Source of the DNA: DASYML01 sp036399835 | GTDB lineage: Bacteria; Acidobacteriota; Blastocatellia; Pyrinomonadales; Pyrinomonadaceae | Length of the DNA: 38,580 nt | Direction: 5' to 3' | Assembly (NCBI GenBank): GCA_036399835.1 | Contig: DASWMI010000109.1 | Coordinates: 1-38,580, forward strand | In this document: in pieces, positions 1 to 8,845 of the stretch | Numbering within the stretch: the stretch's first letter is position 1 | How the letters are laid out: the number at the start of each line of letters is the position of its first letter | Notes under the pieces: generated by a model | Seen by the model: the letters and a program-made list of their open reading frames with translations, nothing else | Databases searched by the model: none | What the model was told of the DNA's origin: nothing | Translations under genes and position numbers: made by a program

Positions 1-2
1 CC

Positions 3-713
3 ATACACGATACGGTCTTGCATATTCTGGACCAGCTCCCGCGCGGCTCGCTGCTGGATGTTCCGGCGGGCGAGGGCGCTCTGGCGCTCAGGCTCGCGCG
101 CGCCGGATTCGATGTCCGCTGCTGCGATCTCTACACGGAAATTTTTCGCCCGCGTGAGATAGAGATTAAGCGCGGAGACCTTTCCGGCACGCTTCCCTTT
201 GCCGACGCGACGTTCGATTACCTGACCTGCGTCGAAGGACTCGAACACATCGAAAACCCGCAGCAGGCCGTCCGCGAATTTAGTCGCATACTGCGTCCCG
301 GCGGACAACTCATCACGAGCATCCCGAATATTCTCAACATCGAAGAGCGCATCAAGTGGCTGCTCCACGGCTATACTTCGCACTTCAAGCCGCTCTCGCG
401 CGAGCATCTGGCGGGGCTGCGCGAGGAGTTTGGCGAGATGGAAGAGATAGGTCTACACGTTAACCCCATCAGCTACTCCGAGCTGCGCTACACGCTGGAG
501 AAGAACGGCTTTGAGATCGTGCGTCTGTACCGCGACAAACCTAAGTCGCACCAGTGGGCTTACTGGCCCATCGTCGCCCTGATACGCCTGATTGGCCGAC
601 TCACGCCGGAGCTTAAACGGCGCGCGCGCTGGACCAGCGAGCTGCAATCGGATGAAATCCTGCTCGGAGGCAACACGCTTATCGTTCACGCGAGCTTGGC
701 TGGGAAGAACTAA
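3..713 (+). CDS. Class I SAM-dependent methyltransferase (5' end outside window)
   Basis: The frame is open to the left edge of the window, so the gene probably begins upstream; an internal TTG at 18 is only a fallback start. The visible 236 residues are a Rossmann-type methyltransferase. Motif I reads LLDVPAGEGALALRLA and binds S-adenosylmethionine. It is followed by the acidic strand end CCDLY, a motif near 'CVEGLEHIENPQQAVREF', and the post-motif 'RILRPGGQLITSIPN'. The PGG turn and the following helix (IEERIKWLLHGYTSHF) are typical of the Methyltransf_11/UbiE-like group. The substrate cannot be read from the sequence. The gene ends 45 bp before moaC on the same strand, so the two may be co-transcribed. 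Confidence 0.85.
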   Translation: MHDTVLHILDQLPRGSLLDVPAGEGALALRLARAGFDVRCCDLYTEIFRPREIEIKRGDLSGTLPFADATFDYLTCVEGLEHIENPQQAVREFSRILRPGGQLITSIPNILNIEERIKWLLHGYTSHFKPLSREHLAGLREEFGEMEEIGLHVNPISYSELRYTLEKNGFEIVRLYRDKPKSHQWAYWPIVALIRLIGRLTPELKRRARWTSELQSDEILLGGNTLIVHASLAGKN

Positions 714-758
714 TTTTTTAAACGCAGCGGTTAAAACCGACTAGAGAATAGTTTCAAG

Positions 759-1247
759 ATGAAAAGACTCTCTCACATTGACGAAGAGGGCCGCGTGGCG
801 ATGGTTGATACGAGCGGCAAGCGTGTGACGAAGCGGCGGGCCGTCGCGTCCGCCAGAGTCCTCATGTCGCCCGAAACCTTGATGGCATTGCACGAGCATC
901 GCACGCCGAAGGGCGACCCTTTGGAGACCGCGAGGCTGGCTGGCATCCTCGCCGCCAAGCGTACAGCCGAGTTGATCCCGCTCTGTCACCCGCTCCCGCT
1001 TTCGCACATAGACGTGCGCGCCGAGATTCAGGCGACGGGCGTTTACCTCGAAGCCGAAGTTGCGACCAACGCGCAGACGGGCGTCGAGATGGAAGCGCTG
1101 ACAGCCGTCTCAATCGCCGCGCTCACCGTTTACGATATGTGCAAGGCTCTTGATAAAGGGATGACGATGACGGATGTGCGGCTTGAGTTAAAGACGGGCG
1201 GCAAGTCAGGCAGTTATCGGAGGCGAAAGTTGAAGGGTAGAAGTTAA
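759..1247 (+). CDS. moaC: Cyclic pyranopterin monophosphate synthase MoaC
   Basis: A 162-residue protein of the usual MoaC length. With MoaA it converts GTP-derived 3',8-cyclo-7,8-dihydro-GTP into cyclic pyranopterin monophosphate, the first stage of molybdenum cofactor biosynthesis in the cytoplasm. Family signatures are present in order: 'MVDTSGKRVTKRRAVASA' near the N-terminus, 'ELIPLCHPLPLSHIDV' around residues 72-87 (active-site His), the helix 'TNAQTGVEMEALTAVSIAA', 'VYDMCKALDKGM' and the C-terminal 'KTGGKSGSY' with a conserved lysine. The start is the ATG at 759, which gives the canonical N-terminus. No other moa gene is visible nearby, so the pathway must be completed elsewhere. Confidence 0.97.
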   Translation: MKRLSHIDEEGRVAMVDTSGKRVTKRRAVASARVLMSPETLMALHEHRTPKGDPLETARLAGILAAKRTAELIPLCHPLPLSHIDVRAEIQATGVYLEAEVATNAQTGVEMEALTAVSIAALTVYDMCKALDKGMTMTDVRLELKTGGKSGSYRRRKLKGRS

Positions 1248-1309
1248 AGAGCGCGAGTTGAAACCTGCGGGCCTGGAATTTGGAGGGAACATAGAGGTTT
1301 TCGCGGACG

Positions 1310-1349
1310 TTTAACTTTTCGCCTTTAACCTTTTGCCCTTTGCCTTTAG
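1310..1349. repeat. Degenerate word repeat between moaC and the M50 gene
   Basis: The 159-bp gap between moaC and the next gene holds a run of near-repeated pyrimidine-rich words: TTTAACTTTTCGCC, TTTAACCTTTTGCCC, TTTGCCTTTAG. It encodes nothing and does not look like a terminator. It belongs to the stutter-type intergenic sequences seen elsewhere in the window. Confidence 0.5.
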
Positions 1350-1406
1350 AATATGCTGGCAGGCCGAACCTGAAAGCTTTGAATGACCCTGAGCGGAGAT
1401 TTTGCC

Positions 1407-2213
1407 ATGAAGTTTAAGATCGCCAGAGACGCGCGCCCGCAGGCTCGCACACTCCTTATCGCCGCGCTCATCTCCATCGCGCTATGGTTTATCCCTTACG
1501 CGGAAATCCTGACTTACCCGTTTCGTATCTTCGTCACCTTCATACACGAAGGCGGCCACGCCATCGCCGCGCTGCTGACGGGCAATTCGGTCGAGAGCTT
1601 GAGCGTCGCGATGAACGCGAGCGGCGAAACCTATACGACGCAGGGCGGACTTTTCTCGCAGATGCTTGTGTCGAGCGCGGGCTATCTCGGCGCGATGCTC
1701 TACGGCGCGCTCCTGCTCTTCCTGATTCGCCGCGCCATCGCCGCGCGCATCGTGCTGATAGGCTCGGCGGCTCTCATCTTCGCGCTGACGATGATTTACG
1801 GTCTGTGGAAACCTTTGAGCAACGGTCTGCTCGAATCTTCCAATCATCTTTCGGGGATTCCCTTTACGCTGACCGCCGGAATCCTTCTTTCGATAGGGCT
1901 GCTCGCGCTGGCGCGTTATAGCCGACCGCGCGTGGCGACATTCTTCGTCAGCTTTCTCGCCGTGCAGTGTGTTCTCAACGCGCTCTTCGACCTCAAGACG
2001 GTCTTCTTTTTGTCTTCGCCTTTTGCGCCCACAGTCCCGACGGATGCCGCGAACATGGCGCAGGCGACGGGTCTTCCAGCTATCCTCTGGTCCATTATCT
2101 GGATCGGACTCGCGTTTCTGATTCTCTCAACGGCGCTGCGCTTTTACGCCGTCAGCCGCGACAAAGCGCGTGTCCAGCAAGACCTCCCCTTTGAAGACCC
2201 TTTAGAAGTTTGA
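1407..2213 (+). CDS. M50-like integral membrane metalloprotease
   Basis: A 268-residue polytopic membrane protein. An HExxH zinc motif (HEGGH, in FIHEGGHAIAALLTG) lies at the end of the second hydrophobic segment, about residues 47-51. This is the hallmark of M50/M50B-like intramembrane metalloproteases. At least five further hydrophobic helices follow, for example ILLSIGLLALARY and ILWSIIWIGLAFLILSTAL. The distal Asp ligand of classical site-2 proteases is not obvious, so activity is inferred only. The ATG at 1407 is preferred to the ATG at 1383 because a GGAG sequence sits about eight bases before it. The substrate is unknown, and the neighbours give no hint of a sigma/anti-sigma pair. Confidence 0.75.
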   Translation: MKFKIARDARPQARTLLIAALISIALWFIPYAEILTYPFRIFVTFIHEGGHAIAALLTGNSVESLSVAMNASGETYTTQGGLFSQMLVSSAGYLGAMLYGALLLFLIRRAIAARIVLIGSAALIFALTMIYGLWKPLSNGLLESSNHLSGIPFTLTAGILLSIGLLALARYSRPRVATFFVSFLAVQCVLNALFDLKTVFFLSSPFAPTVPTDAANMAQATGLPAILWSIIWIGLAFLILSTALRFYAVSRDKARVQQDLPFEDPLEV

Positions 2214-2258
2214 GCAACGCGGGGTTTCGTTTCGACCGCGAAGTAGAAAAAAGCAGAC

Positions 2259-2612
2259 GTGAGCACAAACACACAAAGGCCGCCGGATAGAGAGCCTGTC
2301 AACATCTCTTCCGGCGGCCAGCCCGTTTCTACCGAAGCTCTCACAGACGCGGAGGCTGCCACCAATGCTTTGGCCCTCTCGGAGCTGCCAATCGGCGCGC
2401 GGCTCATCCTGCGCTGCCGCAAAGACTGGCGGCTCGCAACAGTCTGCGCCTCATCGCTCGAAACCATCACGCTTTCGGTCAGCTCGCCTTCGGGACATAC
2501 TTACCGTGTCCGCCGCCCGCCCGATTCCCTACTCTACATGGACGGCTCGATTCCACTCCTCGGCGAAGGCCACTGGCGCGCCTCCCTGGCCCGCTACGAT
2601 TCGCGCTGGTAA
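2259..2612 (+). CDS. Small hypothetical protein
   Basis: A 117-residue open frame starting with GTG, 45 bp after the M50-like gene and on the same strand. The first 40 residues are polar and likely disordered. Residues 45-117 look like a small beta-rich domain (GARLILRCRKDWRLATVCAS, then TITLSVSSPSGHTYRV). There is no signal peptide, membrane segment or motif I recognise. The upstream sequence lacks a strong Shine-Dalgarno site. The reading frame keeps the GC-rich third positions of its neighbours, so I think it is real, with moderate confidence. Confidence 0.5.
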   Translation: MSTNTQRPPDREPVNISSGGQPVSTEALTDAEAATNALALSELPIGARLILRCRKDWRLATVCASSLETITLSVSSPSGHTYRVRRPPDSLLYMDGSIPLLGEGHWRASLARYDSRW

Positions 2613-2666
2613 GGCTTCCCTCCGCAAACCCGTGCGTCGCACCTCTTAAACTCATAACTACGAGGG

Positions 2667-2696
2667 TTGGTAGTAGTTCTCGCACGCTTGTACAAT
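2667..2696 (+). promoter_or_regulatory. Candidate sigma70 promoter for the first TonB receptor
   Basis: TTGGTA at 2667-2672 and TACAAT at 2691-2696 are separated by 18 bp. They match 4/6 and 5/6 of the -35 and -10 consensus. The site lies in the 194-bp gap before the receptor start and would give a 5' leader of about 100 nt. Confidence 0.5.
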
Positions 2697-2806
2697 CCCT
2701 GATTTCATAAGGCCCGACCTATCATTTATCGCCCCCAATCCAGACGGCTCGGCCTCTGAGCTGAAATCAATGGCGCGAGTTAGTTCAAAACGACAAGGTG
2801 ATTAAA

Positions 2807-5806
2807 ATGAGAACCAAGAATCGTTTGCGCTTGCCTCTGCTTCTGCTTGCGCTCTGTGCCTTGAGCGCGTTGACAACGCCCGCGCAGTCACCCAACACGG
2901 CGACGATGATTGTCGTCGTGGTCGATCAAAACGGCGCGGTCGTGAAGGACGCCAAAGTTTCCGTGGTGAACACTGCGACAGGCGACGTGCGCGAGGCCGT
3001 TTCGGGAAGCGATGGCAGCGCCACTATTCCGGCGCTGTCGCTGACGGGAACTTACACGCTCGGCGTGTCCAAGGAAGGATTCGGCAACGAAGAGCGCAGG
3101 GGTCTCACGCTGCGCTCGGGTGAGACCGCGACTCTGAAAGTGACGCTCCTTGTCGGCTCCGAGAAGGCGGAGGTCACCGTCTATGGCACTGCCGAAGGCG
3201 TCCGCGCGGACCCGCAGATCGGACGCCGCCTGGACAGCCCGCAAATTGACGAGACGCCAATCCTCGGACGCAAGGCGACGACGCTCCCGCTCCTCAATTC
3301 TGCGTTCCGGCAGGCGAAGGGCACGGGCGACCTCTTCGTCAACCAGACATACTTCGTGACAGGCGTGGGTGGACGCCGTCAGACTACGGTCACGCTCGAC
3401 GGCGCGAACAACGATGAGGGGTGGGGCCGCCAGACGATGATCGCGACCGTGCCGCTCGGCGCGATTCAGGAAGTGACTGTGCTCTCGAACGCGTTCTCTT
3501 CCGAATTCGGCTGGACCTCCGGCCCGGCTTTGAACATCGTCACCAAGTCCGGCACGAACGACCTGCACGGCGAAGGACTGTTTATGGCGCGTCCCGGCGG
3601 ATGGCAGGCGAAGACATTCTCGACCAAGGGTTTCTGTCCACCGTCCGTCCAGAGTTGCGTCACGCCCTCCACGCTCCAGGCTATCAACCCTGTGGACATC
3701 CCGGATGCGCTCTCGCAGGTCTCCGGCTCAATGGGCGGGCCAATCGTCAGGGACAAGACCTTCTTCTTCTTGACGGCTGACTACACGCACCAGAATCGGA
3801 CGACGTTTCTCTCGAACGCGCTGCCGGCCTTCCTGTTACCTGCGGACGGTCATCTGGACTACACGGGTCATTACCGCCAGACGCTCTTTGACGGACGGCT
3901 GGACCACAGGCTCACGTCGAACCAGACGTTGATGTTTCGATTTAATTTCGACCGTTTTTTCGACGACAACCCGCAGGACGCCGTGGGCGGGACGAACGCG
4001 CCGAGCGTCGCGCGCAGATATTCGAGACAATCGATGACGGCTCAGGTCAATCACACGTCTGTCATCAGCGCGAATCTGATTAACGAGGCGCGATTTGCCT
4101 ACCTGCATGGCGACCCCGTCACGCGATGGGAAGCTCAGACCCTCTCAACCGCCTACACACGCGCCGGAAACGTGCCATTCACTATTGGACAGTCTCGATT
4201 GTCCGACCTCTGGGGTCATCAAGTGCAGTTGGCGGACACGCTCTCTTGGTCGCTTGGCAAGCACTACCTACGCTTCGGCGCAAGCGTGATTCATCACACC
4301 TCAGGCGGCACGGGCAGCGAGCCTGGGACAGCGGTCCTCGGCACGTTCACCTTCAGGAACACGACGACAGCCCCCTTCGATCAGTTAACGCTGGCCGACG
4401 TGCAGAGCTATACGCAGCCGATCAATTTCGGTATCAGCAGCTACGAGTTGCCGCAGTGGCTCCTGACAGGGTTCGTGCAGGACAGCATTCACTTGCGCCG
4501 CGACCTGACCCTCGACCTCGGCCTGCGCTATGACCGGCAGACCTTAACCGACGCGACTAAGAACTTCGCGCCGCGCATCGGCTTTGGCTGGAATCCCGGG
4601 GGCGATTCGCGCACTTCGATTCGCGGCGGCTATGGCATGTATTACACGCAGATTCGGTCCAATGCGGTCGCTGGCTATCTGGTCAACGGGCTGGACGGAT
4701 TGACGACCTACACCGCGACTCCAGGGCAAACCGGCTTCCCGACCTGCTTGACGGGGTCATGCCTTCCGGTCCCGGTTGACCCGAGGACGCTGCCCGCTTC
4801 GCAGTTGCCCGCGCGCGACATCACGATCAGGGCGGGCCGGCAGACCTTCTACCAGGAGCAGTTCGCGAGGTACGGGCTGAACTTCGACCTGCTGCCCAAC
4901 TATCCCGACAAGTTAGTCAACCCGCGCAGCCAGGTCATGTCCATCGGCGCTGAGCGCGAGGTGGCAAAGGGATTGTTTGTCGGGGCCGACTACGTCCATC
5001 AACACTTGAGCGGAATTGACCGCACGGTTGATTTGAACGCCCCGTCGCCCTTTGATCGCACTGCGCCCGGACAGGTTAGAAGCGTGGCCGCGGCCAATCT
5101 CACACGCCCGATCCGGCCCGTCAATGGCGGCGTGCGCCAGGTCAATGCGTTGACGAACCTCGGCGTCGCCGATTACGACGGGTTGCAGACGCAGCTTACC
5201 TATCGCGGCAGCTCGCGTATGTATGCCGCCATCAGCTACACGCTCTCCAAGGCGACCAACACGAGCGAGCCGGACGGCAATGGCATCGGGCCAAACGACG
5301 GCAACCTCGCGCGACTGGACGAGGTTGAACGCGGACCGAGCGTGCTCGACCAGCGTCATCGCGCCGTCATCATGTTCAGCTACCGATTCCCGTTCAACAT
5401 TACCGCAGGCACCCTGACACAGCTCGCCTCGGCGCGCCCGTTCAATGCCACCACAGGCGTTGACAACAACGGCGACGGCTTGAACAACGACCGCCCGGTC
5501 ATCAACGGCAGCGTCATCAGCAAATCGTCGTTTCGCGGCACCCCGACCTCCGACGTCGGACTCTTCATAGAGGATCGCATCAAGCTCTCAGAGCGCACAT
5601 TCATCCTGCTCAGGTTGGAGGGCTTTAATCTCTTCAATCACGGGAACTACCTTGGCCGTGGACAGACAATCTACGGCGACACGGGCACACCGCTCCCGAC
5701 GTTCGGTCAGCTCGTGGCGGTCGGCACGGCCACGAACGCGCTTCCGGCGTTCGCCAACATCGACCCGCCGCGTATGTTCCAGCTGCAAGTGCGGTTCATC
5801 TTCTAA
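2807..5806 (+). CDS. TonB-dependent receptor, Oar-like, with carboxypeptidase-regulatory domain
   Basis: A 999-residue outer-membrane protein. A signal peptide (LPLLLLALCALSALTTPAQS) is followed by a carboxypeptidase-D regulatory-like beta-sandwich (about residues 30-110, 'VVVDQNGAVVKDAKVSVVN'). Next comes a TonB plug region (about 130-250, including 'VTLDGANNDEGWGRQTM' and 'NIVTKSGTNDLHGEG') and a large beta-barrel ending in the aromatic residue pattern QVRFIF expected for BAM insertion. This is the architecture of Oar-like receptors abundant in Acidobacteriota and Bacteroidota. I prefer ATG 2807 to GTG 2798 because AAGGTG is then a suitably spaced ribosome site. A hairpin separates it from hmuT, so co-transcription with the transporter is uncertain. 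The substrate is not readable; the neighbourhood suggests heme, siderophore or peptide import. Confidence 0.9.
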   Translation: MRTKNRLRLPLLLLALCALSALTTPAQSPNTATMIVVVVDQNGAVVKDAKVSVVNTATGDVREAVSGSDGSATIPALSLTGTYTLGVSKEGFGNEERRGLTLRSGETATLKVTLLVGSEKAEVTVYGTAEGVRADPQIGRRLDSPQIDETPILGRKATTLPLLNSAFRQAKGTGDLFVNQTYFVTGVGGRRQTTVTLDGANNDEGWGRQTMIATVPLGAIQEVTVLSNAFSSEFGWTSGPALNIVTKSGTNDLHGEGLFMARPGGWQAKTFSTKGFCPPSVQSCVTPSTLQAINPVDIPDALSQVSGSMGGPIVRDKTFFFLTADYTHQNRTTFLSNALPAFLLPADGHLDYTGHYRQTLFDGRLDHRLTSNQTLMFRFNFDRFFDDNPQDAVGGTNAPSVARRYSRQSMTAQVNHTSVISANLINEARFAYLHGDPVTRWEAQTLSTAYTRAGNVPFTIGQSRLSDLWGHQVQLADTLSWSLGKHYLRFGASVIHHTSGGTGSEPGTAVLGTFTFRNTTTAPFDQLTLADVQSYTQPINFGISSYELPQWLLTGFVQDSIHLRRDLTLDLGLRYDRQTLTDATKNFAPRIGFGWNPGGDSRTSIRGGYGMYYTQIRSNAVAGYLVNGLDGLTTYTATPGQTGFPTCLTGSCLPVPVDPRTLPASQLPARDITIRAGRQTFYQEQFARYGLNFDLLPNYPDKLVNPRSQVMSIGAEREVAKGLFVGADYVHQHLSGIDRTVDLNAPSPFDRTAPGQVRSVAAANLTRPIRPVNGGVRQVNALTNLGVADYDGLQTQLTYRGSSRMYAAISYTLSKATNTSEPDGNGIGPNDGNLARLDEVERGPSVLDQRHRAVIMFSYRFPFNITAGTLTQLASARPFNATTGVDNNGDGLNNDRPVINGSVISKSSFRGTPTSDVGLFIEDRIKLSERTFILLRLEGFNLFNHGNYLGRGQTIYGDTGTPLPTFGQLVAVGTATNALPAFANIDPPRMFQLQVRFIF

Positions 5807-5827
5807 AAGCGGCGGCGAGGTCTCAGG

Positions 5828-5861
5828 CATGAAGAGCGTTGGAGGTTCGGCGCTCTTCATG
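5828..5861 (+). terminator. Hairpin after the TonB receptor
   Basis: A perfect 11-bp inverted repeat, CATGAAGAGCG at 5828-5838 and CGCTCTTCATG at 5851-5861, with a 12-nt loop. It is followed by TATTCTCATTTT. It is probably an intrinsic, perhaps partial, terminator. It also argues against any hmuT start inside it. Confidence 0.6.
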
Positions 5862-5895
5862 TATTCTCATTTTGCAGGCAGACATTTCATTTCTG

Positions 5896-6786
5896 ATGAA
5901 ACGAATCCTACTTGTTGCGTTGCTTTCAGCTCTGCTCATCTCAGCAATTAGCTGCGGACGCTTCAACAATTCAGCTAAGGACCAGCAGACCGAGCGACTG
6001 GTGGTCATCTCGCAGCTTTACAACGAAATCATCTGGGCACTCGGAGCCGAGGACCATATCGTCGGGGTTGATCTCTCAAGCACATATCCTCCTGATGTCA
6101 AAAAAATCCAGACGGTAGGCTATCACCGAGCGCTGAGTGCCGAAGGCATCCTTTCGCTGCATCCGACTGCCATCATCCATGACAACAACATCGGCCCGCC
6201 GCAAGTCGTCGAGCAGCTCCAAGGCTTGAACATTCCGATGAAAACCTTCACGGCTAAGAATGATTCGGTCGAAGGTACAAAAGCTCTCATCCGCGAGATG
6301 GGTTCCTATTTTCATAAGGAAGATCGGGCGGAAGAGTTGTGCCGCACGCTCGACGCCCAGATGGCGGCTTCGCTCGAACGGGTCAAGCAGTACACGGATC
6401 ATCCGAGGGTCGCGGTCATACACTTCGGACGCGCCTCGAATGTTTATCTCGTCGTCGGTCGTGGCGGAGGCGGGGACGGCGGCGCGGCCAGCCAGATGAT
6501 AGAATGGGCGGGCGGACAGATGGCGATTGACGCCAGGGGAATGCAGCGGATGGCCTCGCCGGAGATTATTGCGCAGGCGAACCCGGACGTGATCCTCGTC
6601 ACCGATTTTGGCTACGACCGCCTCGGAGGGTCTCTGGACCAGATTAAGGCATTGCCAGGCGTCGCCACCTCCAACGCGGCCAAAAACAATCGTATCTACC
6701 GCATCCAGGAGCATGAGCTGATGTATTTTGGTCCACGCTCCGGCGAGAACTTAGAGAAAGTGGCCGCGATCATTCATCAAAAGTGA
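5896..6786 (+). CDS. hmuT: Heme ABC transporter substrate-binding lipoprotein (HmuT-like)
   Basis: A 296-residue binding protein for the inner-membrane transporter encoded next. The N-terminus is a lipoprotein-type signal (MKRILLVALLSALLISAISC) with the candidate lipidated Cys at 20. The body matches HmuT-type hemin-binding proteins in a diagnostic stretch: 'IVGVDLSSTYPPDVKK' then 'VGYHRALSAEGILSLHPTA'. HmuT proteins have the same GVD-x(2)-SYPP...GY...LS.EGILSL pattern. The typical cluster A-2 end 'YFGPRSGENLEKVAAIIHQ' is also there. The ATG at 5896 is chosen because the earlier in-frame ATG (5839) falls inside the upstream hairpin. The stop overlaps the hmuU start by 4 bp (GTGA). A B12-binding BtuF-like role is the main alternative. 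Confidence 0.8.
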   Translation: MKRILLVALLSALLISAISCGRFNNSAKDQQTERLVVISQLYNEIIWALGAEDHIVGVDLSSTYPPDVKKIQTVGYHRALSAEGILSLHPTAIIHDNNIGPPQVVEQLQGLNIPMKTFTAKNDSVEGTKALIREMGSYFHKEDRAEELCRTLDAQMAASLERVKQYTDHPRVAVIHFGRASNVYLVVGRGGGGDGGAASQMIEWAGGQMAIDARGMQRMASPEIIAQANPDVILVTDFGYDRLGGSLDQIKALPGVATSNAAKNNRIYRIQEHELMYFGPRSGENLEKVAAIIHQK

Positions 6787-7817
6787 CAAAACAACCTGGG
6801 ACCCAGCGACCACTCCTCTTCGCCTTGACCTTCGCCACGCTCGTCGTGCTGGCTGCGTCTATTCGCTACGGGGCCATTGATTTTTCGATTCCTGACATTG
6901 GCCGGGCGCTTGTCTCTCTTCTTCCCGGACATCCTGAACCCACTTTGGACCAACGCATTTTCCTTGAGCTGCGCTTGCCTCGCGCTCTTCTCTGCCTGCT
7001 CGTCGGGGCCAGCCTGGGCGTTGGCGGCACGCTGATGCAGGCGCTTTTTCGCAATCCAATCGTCGAGCCGGGACTGGTCGGGACCTCCAGCGGCGCGGCC
7101 TTCGGTTCAGCACTCTACTTCGTTCTGGGAGGCGTCCTCCACCTCGGCGCGAGTCTTTGGAGTCTGCCTCTTGCCGCATGTCTCGGCGGCATCATCTCCA
7201 CGTATCTCGTCTTCTTCCTCGCTCGCTCGCGAGAGGATGGACGAGCCTCAATCGTCATGCTACTGCTCACGGGGCTGGCGATAAATGCCCTCTTCATGAG
7301 CGCCATAGGGTTTCTCTCTTACATCGCGCGCGACCCGCAAGCCCGCTCGATTACGTTCTGGAGTCTGGGCACGCTTTCGGGTGCGAACTGGCGCGCCGTT
7401 CAGATCGTCGCCGTTTCGACAATCGGAGGAGCAATCGTTGCGCTCCGCTACGCCAAGCAGCTTAACGCGTTGATGATCGGCGAAGAGGAGGCGACGTATC
7501 TTGGAGTCAACGTGAACAGGTTGAAATGGATTATTCTCTCCATCAATGTTGTGATTGTCGCTGTCGCGACGGCGTTCACAGGCGTCATCAGCTTTGTGGG
7601 GCTGGTCGTTCCGCACATGCTGCGAATGATGCACGGGGCTGACAACCGATTTCTGATTGTCGGAAGCGCCTTGATGGGAGCAATGCTCCTGAGCCTGGCT
7701 GATCTTATCGCCAGACTCTCGCTTCGGCCAGCGGAGTTGCCCATCGGCATCGTCACTTCAGCGGTGGGCGTACCTGTCTTCCTGCTACTGCTGCGACGCA
7801 GCCGCTACGTGTTCTGA
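6783..7817 (+). CDS. hmuU: FecCD/HmuU-type ABC transporter permease
   Basis: A 344-residue inner-membrane permease of the FecCD/BtuC family, normally with ten transmembrane helices; about that many hydrophobic segments are visible. Family motifs include 'GGTLMQALFRNPIVEPGLVG' followed by SSGAAFG, the coupling region 'GEEEATYLGVNV' that contacts the ATPase, and 'GVISFVGLVVPHMLRMMHG' near the C-terminus. The GTG start overlaps the hmuT stop, which points to translational coupling. With HmuT and HmuV it would move heme, or a corrinoid or siderophore, from periplasm to cytoplasm. Confidence 0.88.
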   Translation: MTKQPGTQRPLLFALTFATLVVLAASIRYGAIDFSIPDIGRALVSLLPGHPEPTLDQRIFLELRLPRALLCLLVGASLGVGGTLMQALFRNPIVEPGLVGTSSGAAFGSALYFVLGGVLHLGASLWSLPLAACLGGIISTYLVFFLARSREDGRASIVMLLLTGLAINALFMSAIGFLSYIARDPQARSITFWSLGTLSGANWRAVQIVAVSTIGGAIVALRYAKQLNALMIGEEEATYLGVNVNRLKWIILSINVVIVAVATAFTGVISFVGLVVPHMLRMMHGADNRFLIVGSALMGAMLLSLADLIARLSLRPAELPIGIVTSAVGVPVFLLLLRRSRYVF

Positions 7818-7869
7818 CGGGCGATGTCGCGGTGGACCAGTTCTTCCGGGCATTATTACTCAACTCATT

Positions 7870-8685
7870 ATGCTGGAAGCCAGCAATATCACTTTTCGGG
7901 TCGGCGACAGGGCGCTCATCTCCGAGGTCTCAGTCTCGTTTGCGCCCGGCAAGTTCCACTTGATAATTGGTCCAAACGGTGCGGGCAAGTCAACTCTCAT
8001 CAAGGTCCTGGCGCGGCTGCTGCGCCCGCAAACCGGCAAGGTTGAATACGACGGCGTAGACATACACCAACAGAGCGAATCCGATCTCGCAAAGCGTCGC
8101 GCAGTGCTCTCGCAGGCCATCGAAGTTGCGTTTCCGCTGACCGTTCGAGAGGTCGTCATGATGGGCCGCTACCCGCACTTCGGAGGCCGCCCGGGCTTGA
8201 TAGACGAGAAGATTACAGATGAGCTCATGGAATTCTTTGAAGTCACGGAATTCTCCGCGCGGAACTATCAGACTCTCAGCGGAGGCGAACGCCAACGCGT
8301 CAACTTCGCGCGCGTCCTGGCGCAATTATGGCGCGCCGGCTCCGGCCCGTTCCCTGCTCCTGTTTCTCCCCCGACGCTCTCATCTTGCCGCTACCTGTTT
8401 CTGGACGAGCCGCTAACTTTTCTAGACATTCACCACCAAATCGCCTTCATGAAAAAGGTGCGCGGCTTCGCCGACGCTCCCGACGTGGTCACGGTGGGAG
8501 TGGTCCACGATCTGAATCTCGCTGCCCGCTTTGCTGACCAGATTGTCTTACTGAACCATGGACGTCTGGTCGCAACCGGCACCGCCGCCGAGGTGCTGAC
8601 AACCGACCGCATTCGGGATGTGTTCGGCGTGGAACCGACATTCGTCCCGGTCAAGCAATCAGGCATCCACCTCATCTTCGATTGA
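7870..8685 (+). CDS. hmuV: Heme ABC transporter ATP-binding protein (HmuV-like)
   Basis: A 271-residue ABC ATPase. Walker A is GPNGAGKST (near residue 38), the Q-loop region is 'RRAVLSQAIEVAFPLTVREV', the signature is LSGGERQR, Walker B is YLFLDEP, the D-loop region is 'LTFLDIHHQ' and the switch His lies in VVHDLNLA. The phrases 'RVLAQLW' and LDIHHQ are typical of HmuV heme-import ATPases. A proline-rich insert of about 20 residues (AGSGPFPAPVSPPTLSSC) sits between the signature helix and Walker B and is longer than I would expect. The gene lies 52 bp after hmuU and ends before a bidirectional terminator shared with the convergent receptor gene. Confidence 0.87.
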   Translation: MLEASNITFRVGDRALISEVSVSFAPGKFHLIIGPNGAGKSTLIKVLARLLRPQTGKVEYDGVDIHQQSESDLAKRRAVLSQAIEVAFPLTVREVVMMGRYPHFGGRPGLIDEKITDELMEFFEVTEFSARNYQTLSGGERQRVNFARVLAQLWRAGSGPFPAPVSPPTLSSCRYLFLDEPLTFLDIHHQIAFMKKVRGFADAPDVVTVGVVHDLNLAARFADQIVLLNHGRLVATGTAAEVLTTDRIRDVFGVEPTFVPVKQSGIHLIFD

Positions 8686-8765
8686 AAGATTCAGGTCGAA
8701 CCTACCTCCTAAGAATCGGAAAACCTCCCTGGCAAGTCTGCGAGCCGGGAGATGGAGTGAGAAGC

Positions 8766-8812
8766 AAAATAGGCATCATCGTGAATTTCAGGTTCACGAT
8801 GATGACTATTTT
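8766..8812. terminator. Bidirectional intrinsic terminator between hmuV and the second TonB receptor
   Basis: A 12-bp perfect inverted repeat (CATCATCGTGAA at 8774-8785, TTCACGATGATG at 8793-8804, 7-nt loop) is extended by AAAATAG at 8766-8772 pairing with CTATTTT at 8806-8812 across one mismatch. An A-run on one side and a T-run on the other make it work in both directions, as expected between convergent genes. Confidence 0.85.
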
Positions 8813-8845
8813 ACTTGATGGCTTGAAAGCGTTTTCCGTTTCTTC

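Noticed and set aside
5839..5895. Longer hmuT start
   Set aside because: It begins inside the terminator hairpin and would put a polar stretch before the lipoprotein signal.
5896..8685. Vitamin B12 transporter (btuFCD), prompted by cobO in the same window
   Set aside because: HmuT-specific SYPP...EGILSL pattern and the HmuV-type LDIHHQ favour heme; cobO is 28 kb away and no cobalamin riboswitch was seen. Not fully excluded.
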